Made by a program: the position numbers and the translations under genes. From assembly GCA_031549885.1 (NCBI GenBank), contig JAVBPD010000075.1, positions 1-64,000 of the forward strand: a stretch of DNA of 64,000 nt. Direction: 5' to 3'. The first letter of the stretch is position 1; each line of letters starts with the position of its first letter. The notes beneath the pieces were generated by a model. It saw only the letters and a list, made by a program, of their open reading frames with translations. It was not told where the DNA came from and did no database searches. Source of the stretch: WQUF01 sp031549885 (GTDB lineage: Bacteria; Bacillota; Clostridia; Clostridiales; Clostridiaceae). This document shows positions 20,395 through 31,726 of this stretch, piece by piece.

Positions 20395-22524
20395 TTAAAG
20401 CTCCTTCTTTTTTATTTCTTCTATAGTAAAAGCTTCAATAATATCCCCTTCTTTTACATCATTATATCTATCTACAGAAAGTCCACATTCATAATTTTGA
20501 GCAACTTCTTTCACATCATCTTTAAATCTCTTTAAAGATGATAATGTGGATTCAAAAATTACAATTCCATCTCTAATAATTCTAACTTGACTATTCCTAG
20601 CTATCTTTCCAGATAAAACATAGCACCCAGCAATTGTTCCAATGTTAGATATTTTATACACCTTTCTAACTTCACAAGAACCAACAATAACTTCTTTTTT
20701 CTCAGGTTCAAGCATCCCAATCATTGCTTTTTTTACATCTTCAATAGCATCATAAATTACTCTATAAGTTTGGATATTAACAAGTTCTTTAGCTGCAAGG
20801 TTTTGAGCGTTTACATTTGGCCTTACATTAAAGCCAATAATAATAGCATTAGACACATTTGCAAGTATAACATCGCTTTCAGTTATTGCACCTACTCCAG
20901 AATGTATAACTCTCACCTTTACCTCATCTGTAGAAAGCTTTTCTAAAGATGAATGTATTGCTTCAGATGATCCTTGCACATCTGCTTTAACAATAATATC
21001 AAGCTCTTTAATCTTGCCTTCCTTTATTTGACTATATAAATCTTCTAGAGATACTTTTGTCTTAGAAGATTTGCTATCTTTCTTCTCAAGCTTTCTTGAT
21101 TCTGCAATATCTCTTGCAGTCTTCTCATCTTTTACACAAAGGAATCTATCTCCAGCTTCAGGTACCTCTGATAACCCTAATACTTCTGTTGGAATGGAAG
21201 GTCCAGCACTCTTTATAGGCTTCATCTTATCATCAAACATAGCTCGAATTTTCCCATAAGTATCTCCAACTACAATGGCATCGCCAACTTTTAAAGTACC
21301 ATTTTCAACTAGCAATGTAGCAACTGGTCCTCTTCCTTTATCTAAATTAGCTTCAATAACTGCGCCTCTTGCTTCTCTATCAGGATTAGCTTTAAATTCT
21401 TCCATTTCAGCAACTAAAAGCACCATTTCTAAAAGCTCATCAATTCCTATCTTTGCCTTTGCAGAAACAGGTGAGCAAATAGTCTTTCCACCCCAATCCT
21501 CAGCTAAAAGATCATATTCTGATAATTCTTGCTTTACCCTATCTATATTTGCACCAGGTTTATCAATTTTATTTATTGCTACAATAATAGGCACATTTGC
21601 AGCTTTACTATGGTTAATAGCTTCAACTGTTTGAGGCATAATTCCATCATCTGCAGCTACAACTAAAATTACAATATCTGTGATTTTAGCTCCTCTTGCC
21701 CTCATAGCAGTAAATGCTTCATGTCCTGGCGTATCTAAGAAGGTTATTTTTTCACCATTTATTTCTACAGTATAAGCTCCAATATGTTGAGTTATCCCAC
21801 CAGCTTCACCTTCAACAACTTTAGATTTTCTAATAGCATCAAGTAAAGAAGTTTTTCCATGGTCAACATGGCCCATAACTGTTATAACTGGAGGTCTTTT
21901 AACAAGTTTATTTGCATCTTCTTTTTCTTCTTCAACTTCTGAAACAATTTCACTTTCTTTTTTTGATATTTCTATTCCAAGCTTATCACACAGCTTCTTT
22001 GCTGTATCAAAATCAATTTCTTGATTAATAGCAGCTATTACACCTAGGAAGATCAATGTCTTTATTACTTCATTAACAGGCTTATTTATTCTATCTGAAA
22101 GATCTTTTATCGATATGGTATTTCCAATTTCAATAGCAGAAGCAGAAAGGTTTGAATTTATTGCATCCTCTGCTCTACCTCTTTTCATTTTCTTTCCTTT
22201 TTTATAATTTGTATTTTTTTCAACCAAATTTTCATATTTATCTTCCAGCTTTTGTTTCTCATTTAATATGCGAATATGGTCATTTTCAACTTCAGGCTTA
22301 TTATTTCCTTCATCTTTTACCAATTCTTTGTTTTTCACGTTTAAACTATTTTTTTCGCCATTTCCGGCATAAAATTCTTTAATTATATCCAAATACACAT
22401 CCTCAATTACACTCATATGATTTTTTACATTAATATCTAAATTTTCATCTCTAATAAAGTCAATAAGATCTTTACTAGATACTTCCATTTCTTTAGCAAG
22501 CTCATACACTCTTATTTTGGCCAT
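20395..22524 (-). CDS. infB: Translation initiation factor IF-2
   Basis: IF-2 is a GTPase that brings fMet-tRNA to the 30S and promotes subunit joining. The 709-residue protein begins with the IF2-N domain ([20 protein letters not shown]), a charged linker, and a second IF2-N region. The G domain has G1 GHVDHGKT near residue 214, G3 DTPGHEAF and G4 NKID. Domains II-IV follow. An in-frame GTG lies at 22533, but GGGGGTG precedes ATG 22524, and MAKIR is the standard start. It begins 1 nt after the YlxQ stop. Confidence 0.98.
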   Translation of the reverse strand: MAKIRVYELAKEMEVSSKDLIDFIRDENLDINVKNHMSVIEDVYLDIIKEFYAGNGEKNSLNVKNKELVKDEGNNKPEVENDHIRILNEKQKLEDKYENLVEKNTNYKKGKKMKRGRAEDAINSNLSASAIEIGNTISIKDLSDRINKPVNEVIKTLIFLGVIAAINQEIDFDTAKKLCDKLGIEISKKESEIVSEVEEEKEDANKLVKRPPVITVMGHVDHGKTSLLDAIRKSKVVEGEAGGITQHIGAYTVEINGEKITFLDTPGHEAFTAMRARGAKITDIVILVVAADDGIMPQTVEAINHSKAANVPIIVAINKIDKPGANIDRVKQELSEYDLLAEDWGGKTICSPVSAKAKIGIDELLEMVLLVAEMEEFKANPDREARGAVIEANLDKGRGPVATLLVENGTLKVGDAIVVGDTYGKIRAMFDDKMKPIKSAGPSIPTEVLGLSEVPEAGDRFLCVKDEKTARDIAESRKLEKKDSKSSKTKVSLEDLYSQIKEGKIKELDIIVKADVQGSSEAIHSSLEKLSTDEVKVRVIHSGVGAITESDVILANVSNAIIIGFNVRPNVNAQNLAAKELVNIQTYRVIYDAIEDVKKAMIGMLEPEKKEVIVGSCEVRKVYKISNIGTIAGCYVLSGKIARNSQVRIIRDGIVIFESTLSSLKRFKDDVKEVAQNYECGLSVDRYNDVKEGDIIEAFTIEEIKKKEL

Positions 22525-22525
22525 A

Positions 22526-22837
22526 TTATTCACCCCCAGAGTTTATTTTATTCAAAATACTATTGCTAAGATTTTTATCCTTTATTCCAATAACGCCTGT
22601 TTCTTCTCTTCCAAGTATTTTACCTAAGCTTTTTTTATCAAAACATTGTATAAGTTTAAAATTTTTATTACAAGACAACCTTTCAAAAAATTCATAAGTA
22701 TTATTAGAAACATCCTCTGCTAAAATCACAAGAAAAACTTTAACATTAGATTTTATTGCCTTTTCACAATTATTGTACCCAATTAAAAGATTTCCTGATT
22801 TTTTTATCAGCCCAATAAAGTTTAACGCATTATTCAT
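22526..22837 (-). CDS. ylxQ: L7Ae-family RNA-binding protein YlxQ
   Basis: A 103-residue protein of the ribosomal L7Ae/L30e/Gadd45 kink-turn-binding family (also called RplGA). The fold is recognisable from [33 protein letters not shown] and a C-terminal [16 protein letters not shown]. It is dispensable in Bacillus and its exact RNA target is not settled. It is packed with no gap between ylxR and infB. Confidence 0.92.
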   Translation of the reverse strand: MNNALNFIGLIKKSGNLLIGYNNCEKAIKSNVKVFLVILAEDVSNNTYEFFERLSCNKNFKLIQCFDKKSLGKILGREETGVIGIKDKNLSNSILNKINSGGE

Positions 22838-23098
22838 CTACTTTAGTTCATCCTTTAGTTTTTCATATATATCATCATCAATCTTCTTATCTAAGTTCTT
22901 CTCAAGCCTTTTGGTTTTAATGGCTTTATTTAAGCATTCAACATCTCTACAAATATAAGCTCCTCTTCCTGGCTTTTTACCTATTAAATCTATTGAAATA
23001 TCTCCCTCTTTATTTTTAACAACACGAATCAAAACTTTTTTGTTTTTCATCTCACCACAACCTGTGCACATTCTCTGTGGGATTTTTTTTAATTTCAT
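22838..23098 (-). CDS. ylxR: YlxR-family nucleic-acid-binding protein (RnpM)
   Basis: An 86-residue basic protein of the YlxR/DUF448 family. It shows PQRMCTGCGEMKNKKVLIR, then GRGAYICRDVECLNKAIK, which are the two family blocks. The family has been reported to bind and modulate RNase P RNA in Bacillus (name RnpM); that role is inferred here. It sits between nusA and ylxQ in the standard order. Confidence 0.94.
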   Translation of the reverse strand: MKLKKIPQRMCTGCGEMKNKKVLIRVVKNKEGDISIDLIGKKPGRGAYICRDVECLNKAIKTKRLEKNLDKKIDDDIYEKLKDELK

Positions 23099-23134
23099 AT
23101 TTCCCTCCTTACTTACTAAGCTGAAAAAAGCTGA

Positions 23135-24166
23135 TTATTTGCTCTTAATATCAATTTTCCAACCTGTAAGTTTTGCAGCAAGTCTAGCATTTTGCCCTTC
23201 TTTACCTATGGCTAAAGATAAAAACTCTGGTTCAACTAAAACAAATGCTGATTTGCTTTCTTCATCTAAAGTTACATCTGTAACATTAGCAGGGCTTAGC
23301 GCATTTGAAATGTATTCTTCAGGCAGCTTACTCCATTTTATTATGTCAATTTTTTCATTTTTTAACTCATCTACAATATTCTTAACTCTAATACCTTTAG
23401 CTCCAACGCATGCTCCCATGGGGTCAACATTTTCATCTTTTGAATATACGGCTATTTTAGTCCTTGAACCTGCTTCGCGTGCTATAGATTTAATTTCTAC
23501 AGTACCATTATATATTTCTGGAACTTCAAACTCAAACAATCTTTTTACAAACCCTGGATGAGTTCTTGATATTACAATATGTGCACCCTTAGGCTTGTTT
23601 TGAACTTCAACTACATAAAGCTTAATTGGCTCATTGAATTTATATTCTTCCCCAGGTATTTGGCCAGTTGGAGCAAGTACCGCTTCAGTATTTCCAATTT
23701 TTACTAAAATAGAAGACTTTTCTTTTCTTAAAACGATTCCCGTTACAATATCGTCTTCTTTTTCTGCGAACTCATTATAGGTAAGCTTTCTTTCTTCCTC
23801 TTTAATTCTTTGAACAACTACTTGCCTTGCAGCTTGTGCTGCAACCCTTCCAAATGATTTTGGGGTTACTTCTTTATTTACAATATCATCAACCACATAT
23901 TTATTGTTTATTTTTTTAGCATCTGAAACAGTTATTTCGATATTGCTATCTAAAAGCTTATCATCCTCAACTACTTTATACTGACCATAAACATGAAAAT
24001 CTCCAGTTTCTTTATCTAAAGTAACACAAACATTTTGAGAAGATGCTCCATAATTCTTTTTGTAAGCAGATTCTAAAGCTTGAATTATAGTGTTAAAAAG
24101 AAGTTCTTCACTAATACCTTTATCTTTAGTAATCTCTCTCAATGCCTCTATTAATTCTTTTCCCAT
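23135..24166 (-). CDS. nusA: Transcription termination/antitermination factor NusA
   Basis: NusA binds RNA polymerase and modulates pausing and intrinsic termination. The 343-residue protein is the short Firmicute form without the C-terminal acidic repeats of E. coli. It has the N-terminal polymerase-binding domain (ELIEALREITKDKGISEELL), an S1 domain (EDDIVTGIVLRKEKSSILVK), and two KH domains (VDPMGACVGAKGIRVKNIVD and LAIGKEGQNARLAAKLTGWK). It overlaps rimP by 16 nt, and GGAGG precedes its ATG. Confidence 0.98.
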   Translation of the reverse strand: MGKELIEALREITKDKGISEELLFNTIIQALESAYKKNYGASSQNVCVTLDKETGDFHVYGQYKVVEDDKLLDSNIEITVSDAKKINNKYVVDDIVNKEVTPKSFGRVAAQAARQVVVQRIKEEERKLTYNEFAEKEDDIVTGIVLRKEKSSILVKIGNTEAVLAPTGQIPGEEYKFNEPIKLYVVEVQNKPKGAHIVISRTHPGFVKRLFEFEVPEIYNGTVEIKSIAREAGSRTKIAVYSKDENVDPMGACVGAKGIRVKNIVDELKNEKIDIIKWSKLPEEYISNALSPANVTDVTLDEESKSAFVLVEPEFLSLAIGKEGQNARLAAKLTGWKIDIKSK

Positions 24167-24639
24167 TGTATCCTCCTAAAGTCAAACTTTAAGCTTATTT
24201 GTCTTATATTATTTTTTAAAATATCTACAGTTTTACCTTCATATTCAAACATGATGGAATCATCATTAAAGTCCTTTAAAGTAGCTACAATTTTTTTAGG
24301 TCCTTTGTCATCAATAGCCTTTTTTAATTTTACATTAACTTCATGATCTTTATACATTTCAAGATGTTTATCAGTATACAAAATTCTTTCAAGGCCTGGA
24401 GAAGATACTTCTAGCCTATAAGAAAAAGGAATGGGGTCTTTTTCATCAAGCATATCACTTACAGCTTTTGAAATCATTTCGCAATCTAAAAGTGTGACTC
24501 CATCCTTCTTATCAATATATATACTTAAATAATCTGAACCATTTTTTTTAATCATTTCAAGGTAATATAAATCTAAGCCTTTATCAGTTACAATGTTTTC
24601 AATAAGAGGGGTAAGAGATTCTAAAATTTTACTATACAT
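24151..24639 (-). CDS. rimP: Ribosome maturation factor RimP
   Basis: RimP assists 30S assembly by helping S12 join. The 162-residue protein has the two family domains: an alpha/beta N-terminal domain with GLDLYYLEMIKKNGSDYLSI and SYRLEVSSPGLERIL, and an SH3-like C-terminal domain. It is the first gene of the rimP-nusA-ylxR-ylxQ-infB run; the ~240 nt before it separate it from polC and contain the polC terminator. Confidence 0.95.
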   Translation of the reverse strand: MYSKILESLTPLIENIVTDKGLDLYYLEMIKKNGSDYLSIYIDKKDGVTLLDCEMISKAVSDMLDEKDPIPFSYRLEVSSPGLERILYTDKHLEMYKDHEVNVKLKKAIDDKGPKKIVATLKDFNDDSIMFEYEGKTVDILKNNIRQISLKFDFRRIQWEKN

Positions 24640-24786
24640 TTTTCACCTCATGAAAAGAAGAGTATTTAAACATTAAAATATTAGCCCATATAAAGGGTGA
24701 ATGAATCCCCTTTAAAAGAGGTATGAGCTGCTCAACTTTAATACTATAAAATAAATAAATGCAATAAAGTTATTTTTTTGTTTACC

Positions 24787-24819
24787 AAATAAATAGAAAG
24801 AGCGGGATGTTTCCCACTC
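24787..24819 (-). terminator. polC transcript terminator
   Basis: On the minus strand GAGTGGGA (24819-24812) pairs with TCCCGCTC (24807-24800), including one G-U pair, with a 4-nt loop, followed by TTTCTATTTATTT. It lies about 60 nt after the polC stop and before rimP. Confidence 0.8.
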
Positions 24820-24878
24820 ATTTCTCTGTATTATGCTTCTTTTATCTATTATAACATATATAAATATATTATCAAGGC

Positions 24879-27800
24879 TTAAAATAAACTAATTTGATTT
24901 CTTTCGCTAAGCTTATTTAAACATCCATGCTGTGAAAGTGTCTCTATTGATGTTTTCGTAAGCTTAGCCCTTATTTTTAAATCCTCAATAGATAAAAACT
25001 CTCCATTTTTCCTTGCTTCTACTATAGATTTAGCTGCATTCTCTCCAACTCCTTGAAGGGAATTAAGAGGTGGCAATAAGCTATTTTCTTCAATTAAAAA
25101 TTTAGTAGAATGAGACTTATAAAGATCAGCTTTTAAAAGCTTAAATCCTCTTTTATACATTTCATAACATATTTCTAATATGGTGAACAAATTCTTATCC
25201 TTTGCAGTGACATTATTTCCAAGCTTATTTATTTCATCCATTTTATTTTTAATTGTATTTTCTCCTTTAACTATTAAGTCAGCATCAAAATCAGCACTTC
25301 TAACACTAAAATATGTGGCATAATATGCTAATGGATAATAGACTTTAAAATATGCTATTCGCACAGCCATCATAACATATGCAACTGCATGACCTAATGG
25401 AAACATATATTTAATTCTCTTACAAGACTCAATATACCAATCTTGAACATCGTGCTCTTTCATTACTTTTTCATCATCTTCACTAAGGCCTTTGCCTTTT
25501 CTAACTTTTTCCATTATAGTAAAGCATGTTTTAGGCTCTAGCCCTTTATACAATAAATAAACCATAATACCGTCTCTTGTCGCAATACAATCCTTAAGAG
25601 TTGTATAACCTTCTTTTATAAAATATTGAGCATTGTTTATCCAAACATCGGTGCCATGAGATAGCCCTGATATTCTTACTAAATCTGAAAAAGTCTTCGG
25701 TTTAGTTTCAAGAAGCATTTGCCTTACAAATTTTGTCCCAAATTCAGGAATTCCAAGACATCCAAGCTCACATCCCAATTCCTCTTTAGTTACATTAAGT
25801 GCATCTGTGGATGTGAATAAACTCAATACCTTATGATCAGCTAAAGGAATTGATTTAGGATCTACATTGGTTAAATCCTGCAGCATTCTAAGGATAGTAG
25901 GATCGTCATGTCCTAATATATCAAGTTTTAAGAGCCTACCGCTTATAGAATGGTAATCAAAATGAGTAGTTATTATGGTGCTATCAGCATCGTCAGCAGG
26001 GTGTTGAATAGGGGTAAAGTTGTGAATATCATTATCACTTGGCACAACCATAATTCCGCCAGGGTGTTGCCCTGTAGTTCTTTTAACGCCATTACACCCT
26101 AAAGCGAGCCTCTCTACTTCAGCATTTGATACAGTCATATTTTTTTCTTCAAAATATTTTTTAGAAAATCCATAAGCTGTTTTTTCTGCTATACTACCTA
26201 TGGTTCCTGCTCGAAATACATATCCCTTTCCAAATAGCTCCTCTGTATATTTATGTACAACTGGCTGATACTCTCCTGAAAAGTTTAAATCTATATCTGG
26301 TTCTTTATCACCATTGAACCCTAAGAAAGTTTCAAAAGGAATGTCAAATCCATCTTTTTTATATGGGCTGCCACATTTAGGGCAAACTTTATCAGGTAAA
26401 TCAACACCAGATGAAACTGACCCATCTAATATAAATTCGCTATTTTTACAACTAGCACATATGTAATGAGGAGGTAATCCATTAACCTCAGTAATTGAGC
26501 ACATAGTTGCTACAAATGAAGATCCAACCGATCCTCTAGAGCCTACTAAATATCCATCGCCATAGGACTTTTTAACTAATTTATGAGCTATTAAATACAA
26601 AACAGCATAACCATTATTAATTATAGAATTTAGTTCTTTATCCAGCCTGCTCTTTATTACATCAGGCAGGTTGTCACCATAAATTTTATTAACATTAGAT
26701 AATGTAATATTTCTAATTTCTTCTTCAGCTCCAGGAATTTTAGGAGTATATGTTTCATCTGGTATAGGCTTCACATTATCTATCATATTAGCTACTAAGT
26801 TAGTGTTCGTAACTACTACCTCATAACACTTTTCATTGCCTAAATAAGAAAATTCCTCTAACATTTCTTTTGTAGTTCTAAAGTAAAGTGGAATATCATT
26901 ATCTGAATCAGAAAAACCTAATCCTTTTAAAAGCACCTTTCTGTAAACAGACATATAAGGATCTAAAAAATGAACATCACAAGTAGCCACAACAGGCTTA
27001 TGATATATCTTTCCAAGGTTAACTATTTTCTTATTTAAATCCTTTAAATCCTCATCTGATTGAACTGTTCCATTGTTTAACAAAAACCTATTATTATCTA
27101 TAGGTTGAATCTCTAAATAATCATAAAATTCCACCACATCTTTTAATTCCTCATCTGATTTGCCAGACAATATTTCCTTAAATAAAAGCCCACTCTCACA
27201 TGCAGAACCAATGACTAAGTCTTCTCTATATTCCATAATCATGCTTTTTTTAATTCTAGGCTTTTTATAAAAGCTATTTAAATGAGAATCAGATATAATT
27301 TCATAAAGTTTTTTTAAGCCCTTTTGGTTCTTTGCAAATATTATAGTGTGGTATGTATTAAGCTTTTTAACATCTATCGTATTTTTAAATTCAATATTTA
27401 GCTTATTTAAATCAAATATGTTCATGTCTTTTAATTTATTAATTGCATGAATTAATATTTCCCCACAAGCCTTAGCATCATCTGACGCTCTATGGTGGTT
27501 TAATAAAGATATTTTCAAATATTTGCATACGCTATCTAATTTATGTTTTTTTAAATCCGTATAAAGCATTCTGGACAGTTGCAGTGTATCAACTACAGTA
27601 AAGTTATGATTAAATCCTTGTCTTTTGCAATTCTTATTTATAAAAGATATATCAAAAGAAGCATTATGCGCAACAAGTATTGATTTATCACAAAATTTAA
27701 TAAACTCTGGCAGCACTTCTTCTATAGAAGGTTTCCCGCAAAGCATATCATCAGTTATATTTGTAATTTCAATGATCTTTGAAGATAGCTTTCTATTTGG

Positions 27801-29162
27801 ATTTATTAACGCTGAAAAAGTATCAATTATTTTACCATCTTTTATTTTAACTGCTCCTATTTCAATTATATTATCATTATCTGGAGAAAAACCTGTAGTT
27901 TCTATATCAAATGCTACAAAATCTTCATCTAAAGTTCTATTATGAGGGCTTAATGCTATTTTTGTATCATCATCTATCATATATCCTTCAATACCATATA
28001 GAACCTTAACCCCGTGTTTTTTACTTGCTTCCATAGCTTCTGGAAATGCTTGAACCACACCATGATCTGTAATAGCAATTGCTTTATGACCCCATTTTGA
28101 CGCCCTTTTAATGATTTCTTCCATTGAAGATACCCCATCCATAGCGCTCATCTTAGTATGTAAATGAAGTTCTACTCTTTTTTCTTCTGCATCATCCATT
28201 CTAGTTTCTTTTTCAAGCTTTACAATATCTTGAGCCATTAGAACAAGCTCTTTAGAGAAAGTATCATAAATTAAATTTCCTCTTATTTTTCCATAAAAAC
28301 CAGGTTTTATATTTTCTAAAACCATCTCTTCATCTTTTTCCTTTAAAAAGAATTTAACTAAAATAGATGAAGTAAAATCTGTAAAATAAACATTGTATAA
28401 TTTCTTTAAAGTTTTTGTTATAACAATATCCACTTTAAATATTTCACCGCATAGAGCAAGTTTGCCCATTGGTTCATTTATCTCAACTATATCTAAAGTT
28501 ATATCATTAAAATCTTTTCCAATAACTATATGTTTGACTTTGCTATTAATAATATTTTTTCTAATTTCTTTTTGCTCTACAACTGGTTTTGGCTCTACTT
28601 TTATAGGTTTTTCATTTTTAACAACATTATCTTTGTTAATATTCTTTTCAAAATTTATAATCTTATTTTTATCATCATCATATTTTACTGACAATTTATC
28701 ATCAAAAACAAACTCCACTTTATATTTTAAATTAAATTTCTCTTCCACTACATCGCTAAATTTTTTTAAAAAACCTACAGTTTCTAAAACATTAGATATA
28801 TATTTATTGCCATGATATATAATCACCTTTTCATCTTTAAGAATCCCTTTGCAATTAAACAAAAGCATCTTGCTAAGCGGTATTTCATGTATTAAATTCT
28901 CAACAATATCTCTCCAATAATGCTCTAAAACATATTCCATAGTTAAATTTTCATAGTTTCTATTTAAAATAACTTCAATTTTATTACAAAAATTAATATT
29001 AGCATTTAAACATCGTTTAAATGCTAATACATTCGTATCTTTCTCATCTTCAGAAGAGACAAATACCTTTAATATATTTGATTTTTTTAAATACTGTATT
29101 TTTTTTAATTTTAAATTATAATCAGCAATATTTTCTAAAATGGAATTTTGTACTACTTCCAT
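24879..29162 (-). CDS. polC: DNA polymerase III alpha subunit, PolC type
   Basis: PolC is the replicative polymerase of Gram-positive bacteria, with its own proofreading. The 1427-residue protein has an N-terminal domain and an OB-fold, then a PHP domain starting [17 protein letters not shown] near residue 330. A DEDDh 3'-5' exonuclease is inserted from about residue 415 ([20 protein letters not shown]). The polymerase core includes [14 protein letters not shown], a four-Cys zinc finger ([15 protein letters not shown]), and [13 protein letters not shown] with catalytic Asp residues near 957. Helix-hairpin-helix motifs are near the C-terminus. It follows rseP with a gap under 50 nt. Confidence 0.98.
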   Translation of the reverse strand: MEVVQNSILENIADYNLKLKKIQYLKKSNILKVFVSSEDEKDTNVLAFKRCLNANINFCNKIEVILNRNYENLTMEYVLEHYWRDIVENLIHEIPLSKMLLFNCKGILKDEKVIIYHGNKYISNVLETVGFLKKFSDVVEEKFNLKYKVEFVFDDKLSVKYDDDKNKIINFEKNINKDNVVKNEKPIKVEPKPVVEQKEIRKNIINSKVKHIVIGKDFNDITLDIVEINEPMGKLALCGEIFKVDIVITKTLKKLYNVYFTDFTSSILVKFFLKEKDEEMVLENIKPGFYGKIRGNLIYDTFSKELVLMAQDIVKLEKETRMDDAEEKRVELHLHTKMSAMDGVSSMEEIIKRASKWGHKAIAITDHGVVQAFPEAMEASKKHGVKVLYGIEGYMIDDDTKIALSPHNRTLDEDFVAFDIETTGFSPDNDNIIEIGAVKIKDGKIIDTFSALINPNRKLSSKIIEITNITDDMLCGKPSIEEVLPEFIKFCDKSILVAHNASFDISFINKNCKRQGFNHNFTVVDTLQLSRMLYTDLKKHKLDSVCKYLKISLLNHHRASDDAKACGEILIHAINKLKDMNIFDLNKLNIEFKNTIDVKKLNTYHTIIFAKNQKGLKKLYEIISDSHLNSFYKKPRIKKSMIMEYREDLVIGSACESGLLFKEILSGKSDEELKDVVEFYDYLEIQPIDNNRFLLNNGTVQSDEDLKDLNKKIVNLGKIYHKPVVATCDVHFLDPYMSVYRKVLLKGLGFSDSDNDIPLYFRTTKEMLEEFSYLGNEKCYEVVVTNTNLVANMIDNVKPIPDETYTPKIPGAEEEIRNITLSNVNKIYGDNLPDVIKSRLDKELNSIINNGYAVLYLIAHKLVKKSYGDGYLVGSRGSVGSSFVATMCSITEVNGLPPHYICASCKNSEFILDGSVSSGVDLPDKVCPKCGSPYKKDGFDIPFETFLGFNGDKEPDIDLNFSGEYQPVVHKYTEELFGKGYVFRAGTIGSIAEKTAYGFSKKYFEEKNMTVSNAEVERLALGCNGVKRTTGQHPGGIMVVPSDNDIHNFTPIQHPADDADSTIITTHFDYHSISGRLLKLDILGHDDPTILRMLQDLTNVDPKSIPLADHKVLSLFTSTDALNVTKEELGCELGCLGIPEFGTKFVRQMLLETKPKTFSDLVRISGLSHGTDVWINNAQYFIKEGYTTLKDCIATRDGIMVYLLYKGLEPKTCFTIMEKVRKGKGLSEDDEKVMKEHDVQDWYIESCKRIKYMFPLGHAVAYVMMAVRIAYFKVYYPLAYYATYFSVRSADFDADLIVKGENTIKNKMDEINKLGNNVTAKDKNLFTILEICYEMYKRGFKLLKADLYKSHSTKFLIEENSLLPPLNSLQGVGENAAKSIVEARKNGEFLSIEDLKIRAKLTKTSIETLSQHGCLNKLSERNQISLF

Positions 29163-29209
29163 AAAATCACCACCTTATAATTATATCTAATATATTTTTA
29201 ATTTAACTA

Positions 29210-30484
29210 TTAAAAATTAATAGGGAAAAATATATCTTTAAATATCATAAAAACCATTAATGCCATTAAAAACATATATCCAAAATAGTTTAGATTTTCA
29301 ACAAGCTTTTGATTTGCTTTTCTTCTAGATATAATTTCATAAAGGAAGATAACAATTTGACCTCCGTCTAATGCAGGAAATGGAATGAGGTTCATTATGC
29401 CTAAATTTAAATTAATAAAGGCAATTATTCCAATTAACGATAAAAAGCCCTGCTTAGAAGCTGCAGATGTAACCCTAATTAAACTTATAGGTCCACCAAA
29501 TTCATTCATTTTAGCCTTTCCTCTAAACAAAGTACCAAAAAAAATCATAATCTGTTTAAACATTGATACAGATTGATTTACTCCATATTTAAAGGCTTGT
29601 AAAAATGAAGGATGTTTATTTTCTTTAAAAACAATTCCCGTTGAATAATTTGATTCAATTTTCTGTGGTGTCAAAGTAAAAGATAATATTGTTCCATTGC
29701 GATCTATTTGTAAATCAATATTTTCACCATTATTATCTGCCATAAAGTTAATAAAATCTTCATAACTTAAAATCGCATTTCCATTTGCACTTGTTATAAC
29801 ATCACCTACAAGAAGACCAGCATCTTTAGCAGGATAATTATCCATAAGCGATGCTATTTTAGGAATTACAACTCCATTTTCATTTGCAGGAGTAAATCCA
29901 ACGATAAATCTTGATTCTTTAGTTGGTGTTATAATTACATCTCTTTTTATACCATCACTTTTCACTGTCAATTGCACATCTTCACCAGGTCTATTGATCA
30001 TGTCAATTTCCAGGTCAACATATGTAAACATTCTACTTCCATTTACAGCTACAATTTCATCTCCAACCTTTATACCAGCATCCTCAGCTGCTGATTTAGG
30101 ATTAAAGCTTCCTACAGTGTTTAAAACTACTCCTGTAGTAAAAGATATAATTGCAAATAGTAAGAGAGCAGTAACAATATTTATAAAGGGTCCTGCAATT
30201 ACTACTGATAATTTTCTCCATGGAGCTTTTGAGCTAAAGCTTCTTTTATTATCCACTTCGCTCTCTTCTCCAAGCATTTTAACATATCCTCCAAATGGCA
30301 GTATTCTAATATTAAATTGAGTTTCTTTGCCCTTTATTCCAAATAGTTTAGGGCCCATTCCTATTGAAAACTCTTCAACTAGTATACCATTTAATTTAGC
30401 TGCGCAAAAGTGACCAAGTTCATGAATTATTACAATGACGCCAAAGGCTAAAATTGCAATTAATATATACATTATTTGAGACAT
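29210..30484 (-). CDS. rseP: Site-2 intramembrane zinc metalloprotease RseP/RasP
   Basis: RseP cleaves membrane-bound anti-sigma factors and leftover signal peptides within the membrane. The zinc motif HELGH is at residues 21-25, and the third ligand is in PFPALDGGQIV near the C-terminus. Two PDZ domains lie between (AGIKVGDEIVAVNGSRM and AGLLVGDVITSANGNAI), whereas Bacillus RasP has one. GGAGG is 6 nt before ATG 30484 and only 3 nt before ATG 30487, so the second ATG is preferred. It overlaps the end of dxr, so translation is coupled. Confidence 0.95.
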   Translation of the reverse strand: MSQIMYILIAILAFGVIVIIHELGHFCAAKLNGILVEEFSIGMGPKLFGIKGKETQFNIRILPFGGYVKMLGEESEVDNKRSFSSKAPWRKLSVVIAGPFINIVTALLLFAIISFTTGVVLNTVGSFNPKSAAEDAGIKVGDEIVAVNGSRMFTYVDLEIDMINRPGEDVQLTVKSDGIKRDVIITPTKESRFIVGFTPANENGVVIPKIASLMDNYPAKDAGLLVGDVITSANGNAILSYEDFINFMADNNGENIDLQIDRNGTILSFTLTPQKIESNYSTGIVFKENKHPSFLQAFKYGVNQSVSMFKQIMIFFGTLFRGKAKMNEFGGPISLIRVTSAASKQGFLSLIGIIAFINLNLGIMNLIPFPALDGGQIVIFLYEIISRRKANQKLVENLNYFGYMFLMALMVFMIFKDIFFPINF

Positions 30485-31644
30485 CATATCCCTCCAAATT
30501 CTTTATAAACATAATTTCTAACTTTTTTATCTATATCAATAAGCTCTTCTAATTGAAGACCTTCTTTATTTTCAAATTTATTTAATGATATTTCTATAAT
30601 ATCACCAATTTGTAAAAAAGTGATTTTCTTGTTTAAAAACAAATCAACACATGCTTCATTAGCTCCATTTAAAATGCAAGGCTTAATACCACCTTCTTTT
30701 ATTGCTTCATAAGCTAATTTTAAGCATTTAAAAGTATTTAAATCTGGCTTTTCAAAAGTAAGCTGTTTTAAATCGTAAAAATTTATTCTATCTACTATTC
30801 TCTTTACTCTCTTTGGGTAATTAAGTGCAAACTGTATGGGAAGTCTCATGTCGGTACATGATATTTGAGCTATTACTGATCCATCCATATATTCAACCAT
30901 GGAATGGATTTTAGACTGTGGGTGAACTACTACTTCAATGTTTTCCTCATTTATTCCATAAAGCCAGTAAGCTTCAATAAGTTCAAGGCCCTTATTCATA
31001 AGAGTTGAGGAATCTATGGTAATTTTTTTACCCATTTTCCAATTCGGATGATTAAGCGCTTCTTCTGCTGTTATATTCTTTAACCTTTCTAATGTATACC
31101 CTCTAAAAGGTCCTCCTGATGCTGTTAATAGTATTTTATAAACCTCTTCTATATTATTTCCCATTAAGCATTGAAAAATAGCATTGTGTTCTGAATCTAC
31201 AGGCAAAATGTCCACATTATGCTTTTTTGCAAGTGACATGATTATTTTTCCTGCAACAACTAAGGTCTCTTTATTAGCAAGTGCAATAGTCTTTTTATGT
31301 TTTATAGCTTCTACTGTAGGGACTAAGCCTATCATTCCCACAACAGCTGTAACAACAGTATCCACTTCTTCTAAAGTGCAAATTTTAATATTTCCTTCCA
31401 TTCCAAAAAATAATTCAAAATCTAAATTATTGCTTTCTTTAAAGTTCTTAACTTCCTCATAACATTTTTCTTCATAACAAGATACATATTTTGGTGAAAA
31501 CTCATTAATTATTTCTATGAGTTTTTCAAAATTTTTGCTTACAGAAACTGCAATAAGTTTGAAACTATCTGGTTGAGTTCTTATACATTCTAGAGTTTGA
31601 AGTCCAATAGATCCAGTTACACCTAATATTGAAATATTTTTCAT
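30484..31644 (-). CDS. dxr: 1-deoxy-D-xylulose 5-phosphate reductoisomerase
   Basis: Dxr converts DXP to MEP, the committed step of non-mevalonate isoprenoid synthesis. The 386-residue protein has the NADPH-binding ILGVTGSIGLQTL at its start, ALANKETLVVAG, PVDSEHNAIFQCL with metal ligands, and TASGGPFRG and HPNWKMGKKITIDSSTLMNK in the catalytic region. It is placed between cdsA and rseP. UppS, which elongates the resulting isoprenoid, is in the same cluster. The usual clostridial neighbour ispG is not seen downstream. Confidence 0.98.
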   Translation of the reverse strand: MKNISILGVTGSIGLQTLECIRTQPDSFKLIAVSVSKNFEKLIEIINEFSPKYVSCYEEKCYEEVKNFKESNNLDFELFFGMEGNIKICTLEEVDTVVTAVVGMIGLVPTVEAIKHKKTIALANKETLVVAGKIIMSLAKKHNVDILPVDSEHNAIFQCLMGNNIEEVYKILLTASGGPFRGYTLERLKNITAEEALNHPNWKMGKKITIDSSTLMNKGLELIEAYWLYGINEENIEVVVHPQSKIHSMVEYMDGSVIAQISCTDMRLPIQFALNYPKRVKRIVDRINFYDLKQLTFEKPDLNTFKCLKLAYEAIKEGGIKPCILNGANEACVDLFLNKKITFLQIGDIIEISLNKFENKEGLQLEELIDIDKKVRNYVYKEFGGI

Positions 31645-31726
31645 AAATCCTCCTATATAATAATTATATTACAAGTTTAATGATTTTAGTCAAAAACTGT
31701 TTAATATAGTTACAAATCACTATAAT

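Noticed and set aside
24680..24712. AAAGGG/CCCTTT inverted repeat in the rimP leader as a terminator or regulatory element
   Set aside because: The stem is short with a large AT-rich loop and no clean T-tract. It could be a leader structure, but the evidence is too weak to list.
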